This document shows positions 1-7,207 of a stretch of 64,000 nucleotides of DNA, piece by piece. The notes under the pieces were generated by a model that was given only the letters and a program-made list of their open reading frames with translations, ran no database searches and was not told the origin of the DNA. Within the stretch, counting starts at the first letter, position 1, and each line of letters starts with the position of its first letter. Position numbers and translations under genes: made by a program. Source of the DNA: Salinirussus salinus. Its GTDB lineage: Archaea > Halobacteriota > Halobacteria > Halobacteriales > Haloarculaceae. The stretch spans positions 248,001 to 312,000 of the forward strand of contig NZ_WOWO01000001.1 in NCBI RefSeq assembly GCF_009831455.1, written 5' to 3'.

Positions 1-23
1 CCGTCGGCCGCGACCTCTGATCT

Positions 24-89
24 AATATTCGGCATTTACCGAATATTCTGAACACAATGATTTATTACTTTCGGCACGTACCGAATATA
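24..89 (+). promoter_or_regulatory. Promoter with two operator-like palindromes before the MarR/GbsR gene
   Basis: Site 1 (24-47) has perfect 9-bp arms AATATTCGG and CCGAATATT around 6 bases. Site 2 (66-89) has the same layout: TTCGG at 70-74 and CCGAA at 81-85, again with a 6-base spacer and 7 of 9 arm positions pairing. The centres lie 42 bp apart, about four helical turns, so a dimer on each would face the same side of the DNA. An A/T box TTTATTA (61-67) sits between them, 28 bases before the ATG at 92. Site 2 therefore covers the likely transcription start of a leaderless mRNA. Autorepression by the adjacent regulator is the simplest reading, but this is inference. Confidence 0.75.
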
Positions 90-91
90 CG

Positions 92-646
92 ATGACCACG
101 GACGACGACCGCGAGAACGAGACCGGCGAGCCGGAGGAGGTCGCGGCCGCCCGGGAGGAGGTGGTCGAGGCGATGGCCCGGGGCGCGGAAGTCTACGGGA
201 TCAAGAGCAGCTACGGCCGGCTCTACGGCACGCTGTACTTCGCGGACGGGCCGCTCTCGCTCGACGACCTCGTGGAGCGCAGCGGGTACGCGAAGTCGAC
301 GGTGAGCACCGCGATGAGCGCCATGGAGCGGTTCCACCTCGTGCGCCGGCGGTCGATCCCCGGCGAGGGCAAGAAGGCCTACTTCGAGGTCGAGCGGGAC
401 CTGTGGTACGCCTTCCAGCAGTTTCTCGACGGGCAGGTCCGCCGCGAGGTCGACGTGATGACCCGGGCGCTGGAGGACGCCGAATCCCGGCTCGAGGCGG
501 CCGAGGGCGAGGCCGCGGAGCACGCCCTCGAGCGGGTCCGCGAACTCCGGGGCGTCTACCGCCGCGGCGAGCAGGCGATCGACCTCCTGACGAGCCAGCG
601 TCTGGAGCGGCTGTCGGAACTGGTCGGGCGGCTCCGGGACGAGTGA
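92..646 (+). CDS. GbsR/MarR-type winged-helix transcriptional regulator
   Basis: 184 aa cytoplasmic DNA-binding protein. A winged helix spans about residues 35-100 (LSLDDLVERSGYAKSTVSTA is the recognition helix region). A charged, probably coiled helical tail (about 110-180) would dimerise it. The N-terminal helix with the IKSSYGRLYG pattern is typical of the GbsR branch of MarR proteins, which in bacteria control osmoprotectant uptake or synthesis. The ligand and targets here are not known. The ATG follows directly after an operator-like palindrome, which suggests autoregulation. It is followed by a long hairpin and then hmgA on the same strand, but the hairpin and a separate A/T box suggest hmgA is transcribed independently. 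Confidence 0.88.
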   Translation: MTTDDDRENETGEPEEVAAAREEVVEAMARGAEVYGIKSSYGRLYGTLYFADGPLSLDDLVERSGYAKSTVSTAMSAMERFHLVRRRSIPGEGKKAYFEVERDLWYAFQQFLDGQVRREVDVMTRALEDAESRLEAAEGEAAEHALERVRELRGVYRRGEQAIDLLTSQRLERLSELVGRLRDE

Positions 647-727
647 TACGGATTGCTGTGAGCCAGTACCGGATCGAGCGCACGACAGCGTGCGGCCGTC
701 TCGGTACACAGTCACAGCAACCCGTAT
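646..727. repeat. Long interrupted inverted repeat (hairpin) between the regulator and hmgA
   Basis: Outer arms 646-661 (ATACGGATTGCTGTGA) and 712-727 pair at 15 of 16 positions. Inner arms GTACCG (666-671) and CGGTAC (702-707) pair perfectly, and CGCAC (679-683) with GTGCG (690-694) closes the tip. The left arm starts on the last base of the upstream stop codon. It could be a transcript-end hairpin, or a copy of a dispersed palindromic element. I have an impression that similar sequences occur in other haloarchaeal genomes but cannot check it. No second copy was seen in this window. Confidence 0.8.
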
Positions 728-765
728 GAGAAACTGTTAGGGGGGTGGGCCGCCAGCCGGTGGGT

Positions 766-1998
766 ATGACCGACGGTACCGGCGGCGCGGCCGACCCGCA
801 GCGACTCGCCGACCGCGTCCGCGAGGGCGACCTGCGGCTCCACGAACTCGAGGACCACGCCGACCCCGGGACGGCGGCGACGGCCCGCCGCCGGCTGGTC
901 GAGGCCGAGACCGGCGCCGACCTCTCGGCGGTCGGCGAGTACAGCTTCGACCCGGCGGCGACCGAGGGCAACGTCGAGAACCTGATGGGCGGGGCGGGGG
1001 TCCCGATGGGGGTCGCCGGCCCCGTTCCCGTCGACGGCGGCGCCGCCGACGGCGAGTACTACCTCCCGATGGCCACCACCGAGGGCGCGCTCGTCGCCAG
1101 CGTCAACCGCGGGCTCGGGACCATCCGCGCCGCCGGGGGCGCGACCGCCCGCGTGACCGACTCGGGGATGACCCGCGCGCCCGCCTTCCGGGTCGAGGGC
1201 GTCGCCGAGGCTGCCGAGGTCGTCGAGTGGGTCGAGGCAAACGAGGACCGGCTCCGGGAGGCCGCCGAGGCGACCACCAGCCACGGCGAACTGCTGGAGG
1301 TGAGTCCCTACGTCGTCGGCGACTCGGTCTTCCTGCGGTTCGTCTACGACACAAAGGACGCGATGGGGATGAACATGGCCACCATCGCGACCCGCGAGGC
1401 CGCCGACGTGCTCGAGGCGGAGACGCCCGCCGAACTCGTGGCGCTGTCGGGGAACCTCTGCTCGGACAAGAAACCCGCCGCGGTCAACGCCATCGAGGGC
1501 CGGGGCCGGACGGTCACCGCCGACGTCCTCATTCCCCGCGACCTCGTCGAGGAGCGACTGGGGACGACCCCGGAGGCGATGGCCGAAGGAAACTCGCGGA
1601 AGAACCACGTCGGCTCGCTGAAGGCCGTCACCCTTGGGGGCAACGCCCACGCCGCCAACACCGTCGCCGCGGTCTTCCTCGCCACCGGCCAGGACGCCGC
1701 CCAGGTCGTCGAGGGGGCAAACGCCATCACCACCATGGAGGTCCGCGAGGAGGGGCTGTACGCCAGCATCTCGTTTGCCTCTCTTGAGGTCGGTACGGTC
1801 GGCGGCGGGACCGACCTCGCCACCCAGGCCGAGGGGCTCGAGGTCCTGGGGCTGGCCGGCGGCGGCGACCCGCCGGGGAGCAACGCCGACGCGCTCGCAG
1901 AGGTGATCGCAGTGGGGGCGCTCGCCGGCGAGATATCGCTGATCGCCGCCTTCTGCTCGCGTCACCTCGCCTCCGCTCACGAGGAACTCGGGCGGTAG
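766..1998 (+). CDS. hmgA: 3-hydroxy-3-methylglutaryl-CoA reductase (class I)
   Basis: 410 aa. Reduces HMG-CoA to mevalonate with two NADPH, the committed step to archaeal isoprenoid ether lipids, carotenoids and quinones; it is the target of statins. The sequence follows the known Haloferax enzyme closely from end to end. Visible motifs are the substrate segment ENLMGGAGVPMGVAGP (about 71-86), TTEGALVAS with catalytic Glu106, the DAMGMNM NADP-binding motif, the SDKKPA segment with the catalytic Lys, and a C-terminal His in SRHLASAHEELGR. The start at 766 matches the family N-terminus (MTDG..ADRVREGDLRLHELE); an in-frame ATG at 745 would add seven non-conserved residues. There is no membrane anchor, as in other archaeal forms. 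An A/T box near 732-740 fits a leaderless start. Confidence 0.97.
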   Translation: MTDGTGGAADPQRLADRVREGDLRLHELEDHADPGTAATARRRLVEAETGADLSAVGEYSFDPAATEGNVENLMGGAGVPMGVAGPVPVDGGAADGEYYLPMATTEGALVASVNRGLGTIRAAGGATARVTDSGMTRAPAFRVEGVAEAAEVVEWVEANEDRLREAAEATTSHGELLEVSPYVVGDSVFLRFVYDTKDAMGMNMATIATREAADVLEAETPAELVALSGNLCSDKKPAAVNAIEGRGRTVTADVLIPRDLVEERLGTTPEAMAEGNSRKNHVGSLKAVTLGGNAHAANTVAAVFLATGQDAAQVVEGANAITTMEVREEGLYASISFASLEVGTVGGGTDLATQAEGLEVLGLAGGGDPPGSNADALAEVIAVGALAGEISLIAAFCSRHLASAHEELGR

Positions 1999-2034
1999 CG
2001 GTTCAGTGAAGCGGCACCCGCGAGCCGCTCCCGC

Positions 2035-2439
2035 TCACACCCACTTTCGCGACTCCGCAGCCAGAAAGAGCACGCCCCCGATGACGACCACGAGTCCGAC
2101 GACGAGCAGCGTCCCGCTGCCCAGCATCGGCCCGACAGCGAGGAAGGTCCACCCCAGGCCCGCCACGCCGTGGGCCATCGCGACCGTCCGCTGGCCCGCC
2201 CGGTAGAAGACCACCGCACCGAGGTCGAGCCCGATGGCCAGCGCCACGCCGGCGAGCCCGAACATCGGGATCCGCGCGTCGCCGACCGCGAGGGGGTCGA
2301 CGACCGGCTCGGCGAGCAACAGCAACCCCGCCAGGCCGACGAAGCCGCCGACGACGTACCGCCCGACACCGGCCGACTCCGGTGACTGCGGCGACTCGGG
2401 CGACCCGCTGGGCGAGGGCCACTCGCCGTCGGAGCTCAT
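2035..2439 (-). CDS. Small four-helix membrane protein, unknown function
   Basis: 134 aa. The first ~25 residues are a Ser/Pro-rich cytoplasmic tail, followed by four hydrophobic segments (about 28-47, 54-76, 83-103 and 106-126) joined by very short loops and ending in SRKWV. I recognise no catalytic motif. It is the second gene of a pair: its ATG overlaps the TGA of the upstream zinc-ribbon gene (ATGA at 2436-2439), so the two are translationally coupled and probably work together. Confidence 0.75.
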   Translation of the reverse strand: MSSDGEWPSPSGSPESPQSPESAGVGRYVVGGFVGLAGLLLLAEPVVDPLAVGDARIPMFGLAGVALAIGLDLGAVVFYRAGQRTVAMAHGVAGLGWTFLAVGPMLGSGTLLVVGLVVVIGGVLFLAAESRKWV

Positions 2440-2957
2440 AGCAGCCGATACCCCCCACCGGCCTCGGTCACCTCGCCGGCCCGGACGAGCTTCTCTAAGG
2501 CACGCTCGGCGTACTCGCGGGAGACGCCGTGCTCGGCCGCGTAGGAAGCGACCTCGGCCTCGCTCGGCGCCTCGAGTTCCCGGAGCGCGGCCCGGACGGT
2601 CTCCTCGCGGCTCCGGGAGCCCCCGCCGCCGGCCGCGCGGTCGGCTGCCGCCTCCACCTCGCCGGTGTCGACGCCCACGCCCTCCAGGTAGGTCTCGTCG
2701 TCGACGCCCGCGTTCTCGAGGTCGTCGTCGAGTTCCGCGAAGGAGCCCACCTCGGCGAAGGCCTCGCTCTCGCCCTGCCGGCTGGCGAGCATCGACGCCC
2801 GGACCTCGCGAGCGTGGTCCTCGTCCTCGGTGGTCAGGAACTCCCGGCGGTACTCGTGTTTGCGGGAGGTCCCGCAGCGCGGACACTCGGTGCGCTCGGG
2901 GTCGCCCTCCACGATCCACAGCGCCGAACACTCCCCGCAACCGACCACCGCGTACAT
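2436..2957 (-). CDS. DUF5817-like zinc-ribbon and winged-helix protein
   Basis: 173 aa, a Halobacteria-type family. The N-terminus is a zinc ribbon (CGEC at residues 7-10 and CPRC at 25-28). It is followed by an acidic middle with a Gly/Ser linker near 110 and a C-terminal winged-helix-like part (about 115-173, SEAEVASYAAEHGVSREYAE). This suggests a nucleic-acid-binding or regulatory protein; targets are unknown. It is the first gene of a two-gene unit with the membrane protein. The DUF assignment is from memory of the family pattern; the zinc ribbon is plain in the sequence. Confidence 0.75.
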   Translation of the reverse strand: MYAVVGCGECSALWIVEGDPERTECPRCGTSRKHEYRREFLTTEDEDHAREVRASMLASRQGESEAFAEVGSFAELDDDLENAGVDDETYLEGVGVDTGEVEAAADRAAGGGGSRSREETVRAALRELEAPSEAEVASYAAEHGVSREYAERALEKLVRAGEVTEAGGGYRLL

Positions 2958-3074
2958 ACCCGGTCATGGGCGTCCGCGTGCATGAATCCGGCGGGCCAGG
3001 ACGGCGCCCCTCTCTGGAGCCGCCGCCAGGGTAATGTGGATGCTGGCCGAGGCTGGGGGCATGGGCGTGAGACC

Positions 3075-4142
3075 GTGACCGAGGGGACGACTGCCGGTGC
3101 TGGCGGGTGGCCGGGCCCGGCGGACCTCCTCGACGAACCGGCGCGGGAGACCGTCGACGCCGTCGCCGGCGGCGACGCCCGGGGTCCGCTCGCGGTCGTG
3201 GGCAGCCCCTTCGCCGGGCGCCGCGCCGTCCTCGACCACCTCGCCGACCGGCTGGACGCGACCCGCGTCCACGTCGGCCCGGCCGGGCCGGACCCCGGTG
3301 GGGGGACCGGCGGGATGGAGGCGGACGACCCCGACACCGGGGTCGACCTCCGGGTTCGGACCGGCCCGGACGCCGACGAGCCGGGACGGGAAACCGCCGA
3401 CGCCATCGCCGACGGGGGCGCGACGGTCGTCTCGGGCTGTCACCACCTCTACACCCGCCGGGTCGGCGGCTTCGAGCCGCTGGACACCTGCCTGGATGCC
3501 GTCGCCGGCGCCGACTCGACGGTCGTCACCGGCTGGAACCGGTACGCCTGGACGTATCTCGCTGCGGTCCGGGACCTCGACCGGACGGTCCCGGAGCGCG
3601 TCGAGGTCGGCCCGCTGGACGCGGCGGCGCTGTCGGAGCTTCTGCTGGCCCGGTACGACGACATCCCGACCTTCGAGCGCGACGACGACCTCCCGCTTTT
3701 CACCCGCCGACAGGTCTCCGTGGCGGGAGTCGACCTGTGGCTGCCGGCGCTGGACAGGGCAGCCCTCGCCGCCCGCCGCGGCGGCGACCCCGACCCCCGC
3801 GACGTCGTCTTCGAGCGCCTGGCCGCCGTCTCCGAGGGCAACGTCGGCGTCGCGACGACGCTCTGGGAGCGGGCCCGCGGTTCCGAGGTCCGGCCCAGCG
3901 ACGTGCCCGACGTCGACCAGCCGGGCCTGGACCGGGAGACGGCCTTCTGTCTGCGGGTCGTCCTCGCGAGCGAGCGCGCCCACCGGGCGGACCTGGCGGC
4001 GGTGGTCGGCGACGACACCGAGCGCGCGCTCGGGCGCCTCCGGCGGAACGACCTGGTGACCGTCGACGGTGACTGGGTCGCCCTCTCGCCGGCGGCGGTT
4101 CCGACGGCCGTCGCCGAGACCGAACGGGAGCGGATACTGTGA
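3075..4142 (+). CDS. P-loop-like protein with C-terminal helix-turn-helix, coupled to MscS
   Basis: 355 aa from a GTG start. A phosphate-binding-like loop GSPFAGRR (about residues 43-50) has Arg in place of the Walker A Lys. A Walker B-like hydrophobic run TVVSGCHH follows near 115-125. The middle (YDDIPTFE, LAAVSEGNVGVATTLWERA) resembles AAA/STAND ATPases, and the C-terminus (about 295-355) resembles a winged helix. I cannot name a family. The gene ends in a GTGA overlap with the mechanosensitive channel gene, so the products are made together. Open reading continues upstream to about 2529, but that part overlaps the opposite-strand DUF5817 gene and is not believable. Confidence 0.7.
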   Translation: MTEGTTAGAGGWPGPADLLDEPARETVDAVAGGDARGPLAVVGSPFAGRRAVLDHLADRLDATRVHVGPAGPDPGGGTGGMEADDPDTGVDLRVRTGPDADEPGRETADAIADGGATVVSGCHHLYTRRVGGFEPLDTCLDAVAGADSTVVTGWNRYAWTYLAAVRDLDRTVPERVEVGPLDAAALSELLLARYDDIPTFERDDDLPLFTRRQVSVAGVDLWLPALDRAALAARRGGDPDPRDVVFERLAAVSEGNVGVATTLWERARGSEVRPSDVPDVDQPGLDRETAFCLRVVLASERAHRADLAAVVGDDTERALGRLRRNDLVTVDGDWVALSPAAVPTAVAETERERIL

Positions 4143-4981
4143 GCGGAGTCGCCGCGGTTTCGGGGGCTGACCCGGTGTTACCTCTCGGCCTCACCGGCCT
4201 CCCGGTTGACCTTTCGACGCTGGCCGGCGCGCTCGCGGTGCTCGCGGGCGCGTACGTCGGGGCCCGCATCGTGGCCACGGCCCTGTCGGTCGCTGCGGAG
4301 TACAGCGGGAGCCGCCGCATCGGGATCAAGGTCTTCATCCCGGTCGCGAAGTTCGCCATCTACGGGACCGCGGTCTACCTCGTTCTGGGGCCGCTGTTCC
4401 GGCTCTCGGCGACCCAGTTGCTCGCCGTCTCCGGACTGCTCGCGGCGGCGCTGGGGTTCGGGCTGCGGGACCTTGCGGCCGGCGTCATCGGCGGGCTCGT
4501 CGTCATCGTCGAGAAGCCCTACCGGGTGGGCGACAAGGTGCGCATCGGCGACCACTACGGCGAGGTGACCGACATCAGCCTCCGCGCGACCCGGCTCGTG
4601 ACCGACGACGACACCGCGGTCGTCGTCCCGAACGCGACCTTCTTCACCGAGAACGTCGCCAACGTCAACAGCGGCGACCCGGAGATGATGGTCGTCACCG
4701 AACTCGCGGTCGCGCCCGAGGCCGACATCGAGCGCGCGGTCGACATCGTGGAGGACGCCCTCGTGACGTCGAAGTACGTCTACGTCGACGACGACCACCC
4801 CGTCGCTGTCCGCGTGGAAGACGAGGTCTACCACCGGACGGTCAGAGGGAAAGCCTACGTCGCGGACCTGCGCGACGAACTCGCCTTCAGTTCGGACGTG
4901 ACTCGCCGCGCGCTGGCGGCCTTCGAGGAGGCAGGGGTCGAGACGCCCGAGGTCCCCGACCGGGTGCCCGCCACGGAGTGA
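4139..4981 (+). CDS. Small-conductance mechanosensitive channel, MscS family
   Basis: 280 aa integral membrane channel that opens under membrane tension to release osmolytes during osmotic downshock. There are three hydrophobic helices (about 25-48, 68-90 and 95-118). The pore helix and beta-domain junction are characteristic: LLAVSGLLAAALGFGLRDL, then GGLVVIVEKPYRVGDKVRI, then GEVTDISLRATRL and the PNATFFTENVAN segment. The cytoplasmic alpha/beta domain completes it. The start is GTG at 4139, overlapping the stop of the P-loop gene (GTGA). That coupling is unusual for MscS and suggests a modulating partner. Confidence 0.93.
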   Translation: MSGVAAVSGADPVLPLGLTGLPVDLSTLAGALAVLAGAYVGARIVATALSVAAEYSGSRRIGIKVFIPVAKFAIYGTAVYLVLGPLFRLSATQLLAVSGLLAAALGFGLRDLAAGVIGGLVVIVEKPYRVGDKVRIGDHYGEVTDISLRATRLVTDDDTAVVVPNATFFTENVANVNSGDPEMMVVTELAVAPEADIERAVDIVEDALVTSKYVYVDDDHPVAVRVEDEVYHRTVRGKAYVADLRDELAFSSDVTRRALAAFEEAGVETPEVPDRVPATE

Positions 4982-5024
4982 GTCCCGACACAACCGTTTT
5001 GCGCCCCCTCGCCGAAATCCGGAC

Positions 5025-6413
5025 GTGTTCGAGCGCCGCGACCGCCTGGCCCGCTCGCCGCGCCACGACCTCGCGCTTCAGTGCATCGCGTCGGGGGTCG
5101 AGGCCGCCCACCCCGAGCGCGTCGTCCGTGAACGGGTCGCGGTCGACGGCGACACGCTCCGGGTCGCGCGGGGGACGGGCGCCGCCGGGGCCCACGAGGT
5201 CGACCTCTCGGCGGTCGACCGCCTCCTTGTCGTCGGTGGGGGGAACGCTGCTGGGACCGCTGCCCGGGCACTCGAAGGGGTGCTCGGCGAGCGTCTTGAC
5301 GACGGCGTCGTCGTCACTGACGACCCTGCGCCCTGCGACCGCGTCCGGGTCCGCGCAGGCGACCACCCCGTCCCCACGGCGCGCAACGTCGAGGGAACCC
5401 GAGAGGTGCTTGAGCTGACCCGGTCGGCCGGCCCGGACGACCTCGTGCTCGCGGTCGTCGCCGGCGGGGGGAGCGCCCTGCTTGCCGCACCGGTCGACGG
5501 CATCTCGCTCGCGGACCTGCGGGCGACGACCGAGGGACTGCTGGCAAGCGGCGCGGCCATCGGCGAGGTCAACGCCGTCCGCAAGCACCTCTCGGCGGTC
5601 AAGGGCGGCGGGCTGGCCCGGGCGGCCGCGCCCGCGCCCGTCGTCGGGCTCGTGTTCAGCGACGTGGTCGGCAACGACCTCGGGACGGTCGCCAGCGGGC
5701 CGACGGCCCCGGACCCGACGACCTACGCCGACGCGCTCGGGGTGCTGGACCGGTACGACGTGGCCGTCACGGAAGCAGTCCGCGAGCACCTCGACGCCGG
5801 GAAACGCGGGGAGCGCCCGGAGACGCCGGCCGACCCGGCGGCACTCGGCGACGTCACCAACCGGGTGCTCGCGGACAACCTGACAGCCCTGAAGGCCGCA
5901 GCCGACGTCGCTGCGGAGCGGGGGTACACGCCGCTCGTGCTCTCGACGCAGACCCGGGGGGAGGCCCGCGAGGCCGCCAAGACGCACGTCGCGGTCGCTG
6001 AGGAGTGCGCCGCGAGCGGCAACCCTGTCGAGCCGCCGGCGGTACTGCTGGCCGGCGGCGAGGTGACCGTCGCCGGCGCCGGTGAAGGGAATTCGGGGCG
6101 GGGCGGACCGAACGCGGAGTTCGGGGTGAGCGCGGCGCTGGAGCTGGCCGGTCGCGACCCCGCAACCGGCATCGTGGCCGCGAGCGTCGACACCGACGGC
6201 GTCGACGGCCGTTCGGAGGCAGCGGGCGCACTCGTCGACCGCGACACGGCCGAGAACCCGACGGCCGCGCGCGAGGCGCTCGGGACCCACGCGACGGCGC
6301 CATACCTCGCCGACCGGGACGCAGCGGTCGTCACGGGGCCGACGGGGACGAACGTCAACGACCTCCGGGTGTTCGTGGTCGGGGAGCACAGACCGGGCGA
6401 CACCAACCATTAG
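5025..6413 (+). CDS. gckA: Glycerate 2-kinase, GckA/MOFRL family
   Basis: 462 aa. Phosphorylates D-glycerate to 2-phosphoglycerate, feeding the lower Embden-Meyerhof pathway; in archaea it serves glycerol/glycerate use and the semi-phosphorylative sugar routes. The N-terminal DUF4147 domain holds VVGGGNAAGTAA (about 70-81), the AGGGSALL loop and the NAVRKHLSAVKGGGLA segment. The C-terminal MOFRL domain holds GEGNSGRGGPNAEF and the closing TGTNVNDLRVF. The start is GTG at 5025, giving the family N-terminus (FERRDRLARSPRHDLALQCI). Length is normal. It stands alone between unrelated genes. Confidence 0.93.
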   Translation: MFERRDRLARSPRHDLALQCIASGVEAAHPERVVRERVAVDGDTLRVARGTGAAGAHEVDLSAVDRLLVVGGGNAAGTAARALEGVLGERLDDGVVVTDDPAPCDRVRVRAGDHPVPTARNVEGTREVLELTRSAGPDDLVLAVVAGGGSALLAAPVDGISLADLRATTEGLLASGAAIGEVNAVRKHLSAVKGGGLARAAAPAPVVGLVFSDVVGNDLGTVASGPTAPDPTTYADALGVLDRYDVAVTEAVREHLDAGKRGERPETPADPAALGDVTNRVLADNLTALKAAADVAAERGYTPLVLSTQTRGEAREAAKTHVAVAEECAASGNPVEPPAVLLAGGEVTVAGAGEGNSGRGGPNAEFGVSAALELAGRDPATGIVAASVDTDGVDGRSEAAGALVDRDTAENPTAAREALGTHATAPYLADRDAAVVTGPTGTNVNDLRVFVVGEHRPGDTNH

Positions 6414-6437
6414 GGGGTTCGCGCCGACGGACCGGGT

Positions 6438-6776
6438 ATGGAAACGATGGCACCCGCGGACGGCGAGACGGTCGAGGCGGTCGAGGGCGTCCACCTCACA
6501 CAGCTGGCCGCCGACGAGCGGATGAGCGTCCAGCACTTCCACATCGAATCCGGGGCGACGGTTCCGGAGCACAGCCACCACCACGAGCAGGCCGGGTTCG
6601 TCGCCGGCGGCGCGCTCACCTTCTCCGTCGACGGCGAGACCCACGTCGTCGGCACCGGCGAGTCCTTCGTCATCCCCGGCGACGAACCCCACGCCGCGGA
6701 GAACCGCGGGGACGTCCCGGTGAGAGGCGTCGACGTCTTCAGCCCGCCGCGGACGGACCCCGACTGGGGCGAGTGA
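6438..6776 (+). CDS. Small cupin-domain protein
   Basis: 112 aa single beta-barrel cupin. Metal-binding motif 1 is in PEHSHHHEQAGFVAGG (about 40-55; His ligands plus Glu) and motif 2 is in GDEPHAAEN (about 78-86). Such single cupins are often metal-binding sugar- or thiol-related enzymes or sensors; substrate cannot be told. It starts 24 bases after the glycerate kinase gene on the same strand and may share its transcript. ATG 6438 is taken; an in-frame ATG follows three codons later. Confidence 0.85.
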   Translation: METMAPADGETVEAVEGVHLTQLAADERMSVQHFHIESGATVPEHSHHHEQAGFVAGGALTFSVDGETHVVGTGESFVIPGDEPHAAENRGDVPVRGVDVFSPPRTDPDWGE

Positions 6777-6858
6777 ACCGCGGTCTGCAAGGGCAGTTTG
6801 CGGGCTCGCTTCCGACGACACCGAAACGCCCGAGTGGCCGGGCGTCGACCCGCCACAC

Positions 6859-7098
6859 ATGCCCTCCGTCACGCCCCGCGACAACAGGGAGATGCTTCTC
6901 GGCGTCGAACTCACCGTTCTCGGCGGCTTTCTGACCACCTGGGGGCTGGTCGCCTCCTTCATGCCGCTGGTGCTGTTCGGCGTTCCGCTCGTGCTGTTCG
7001 GCTTCTGGGTGACCGTCGACACCTACGCGAACGGCGCAGACCCGCGCCGTGACGCCCGCCAGGCTGGCGGTGCCGAGTCCGAGCCGCCGGAGCGCTAA
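6859..7098 (+). CDS. Small two-helix membrane protein, unknown function
   Basis: 79 aa. Two hydrophobic helices (about 13-35 and 37-52: VELTVLGGFLTTWGLVASF, VLFGVPLVLFGFWVTV) separated by a tight turn, with a charged cytoplasmic tail rich in Arg, Glu and Pro. No family motif is recognised. The acidic composition of the tail supports real coding. Confidence 0.6.
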   Translation: MPSVTPRDNREMLLGVELTVLGGFLTTWGLVASFMPLVLFGVPLVLFGFWVTVDTYANGADPRRDARQAGGAESEPPER

Positions 7099-7207
7099 CC
7101 CGGCGGATCGACCTCGGGAGGGTCGCCGGTGAGCGCTCCGCCGCCGGAGCTGGAGTTCGGTGTGGATGGCCGGTTCGGCAGTCAGCGGCGGGACGGCGGC
7201 ATTCGCG

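Noticed and set aside
2529-3074. N-terminal extension of the P-loop gene by open reading
   Set aside because: It overlaps the opposite-strand DUF5817-like gene and reads like its shadow; GTG 3075 is a better start.
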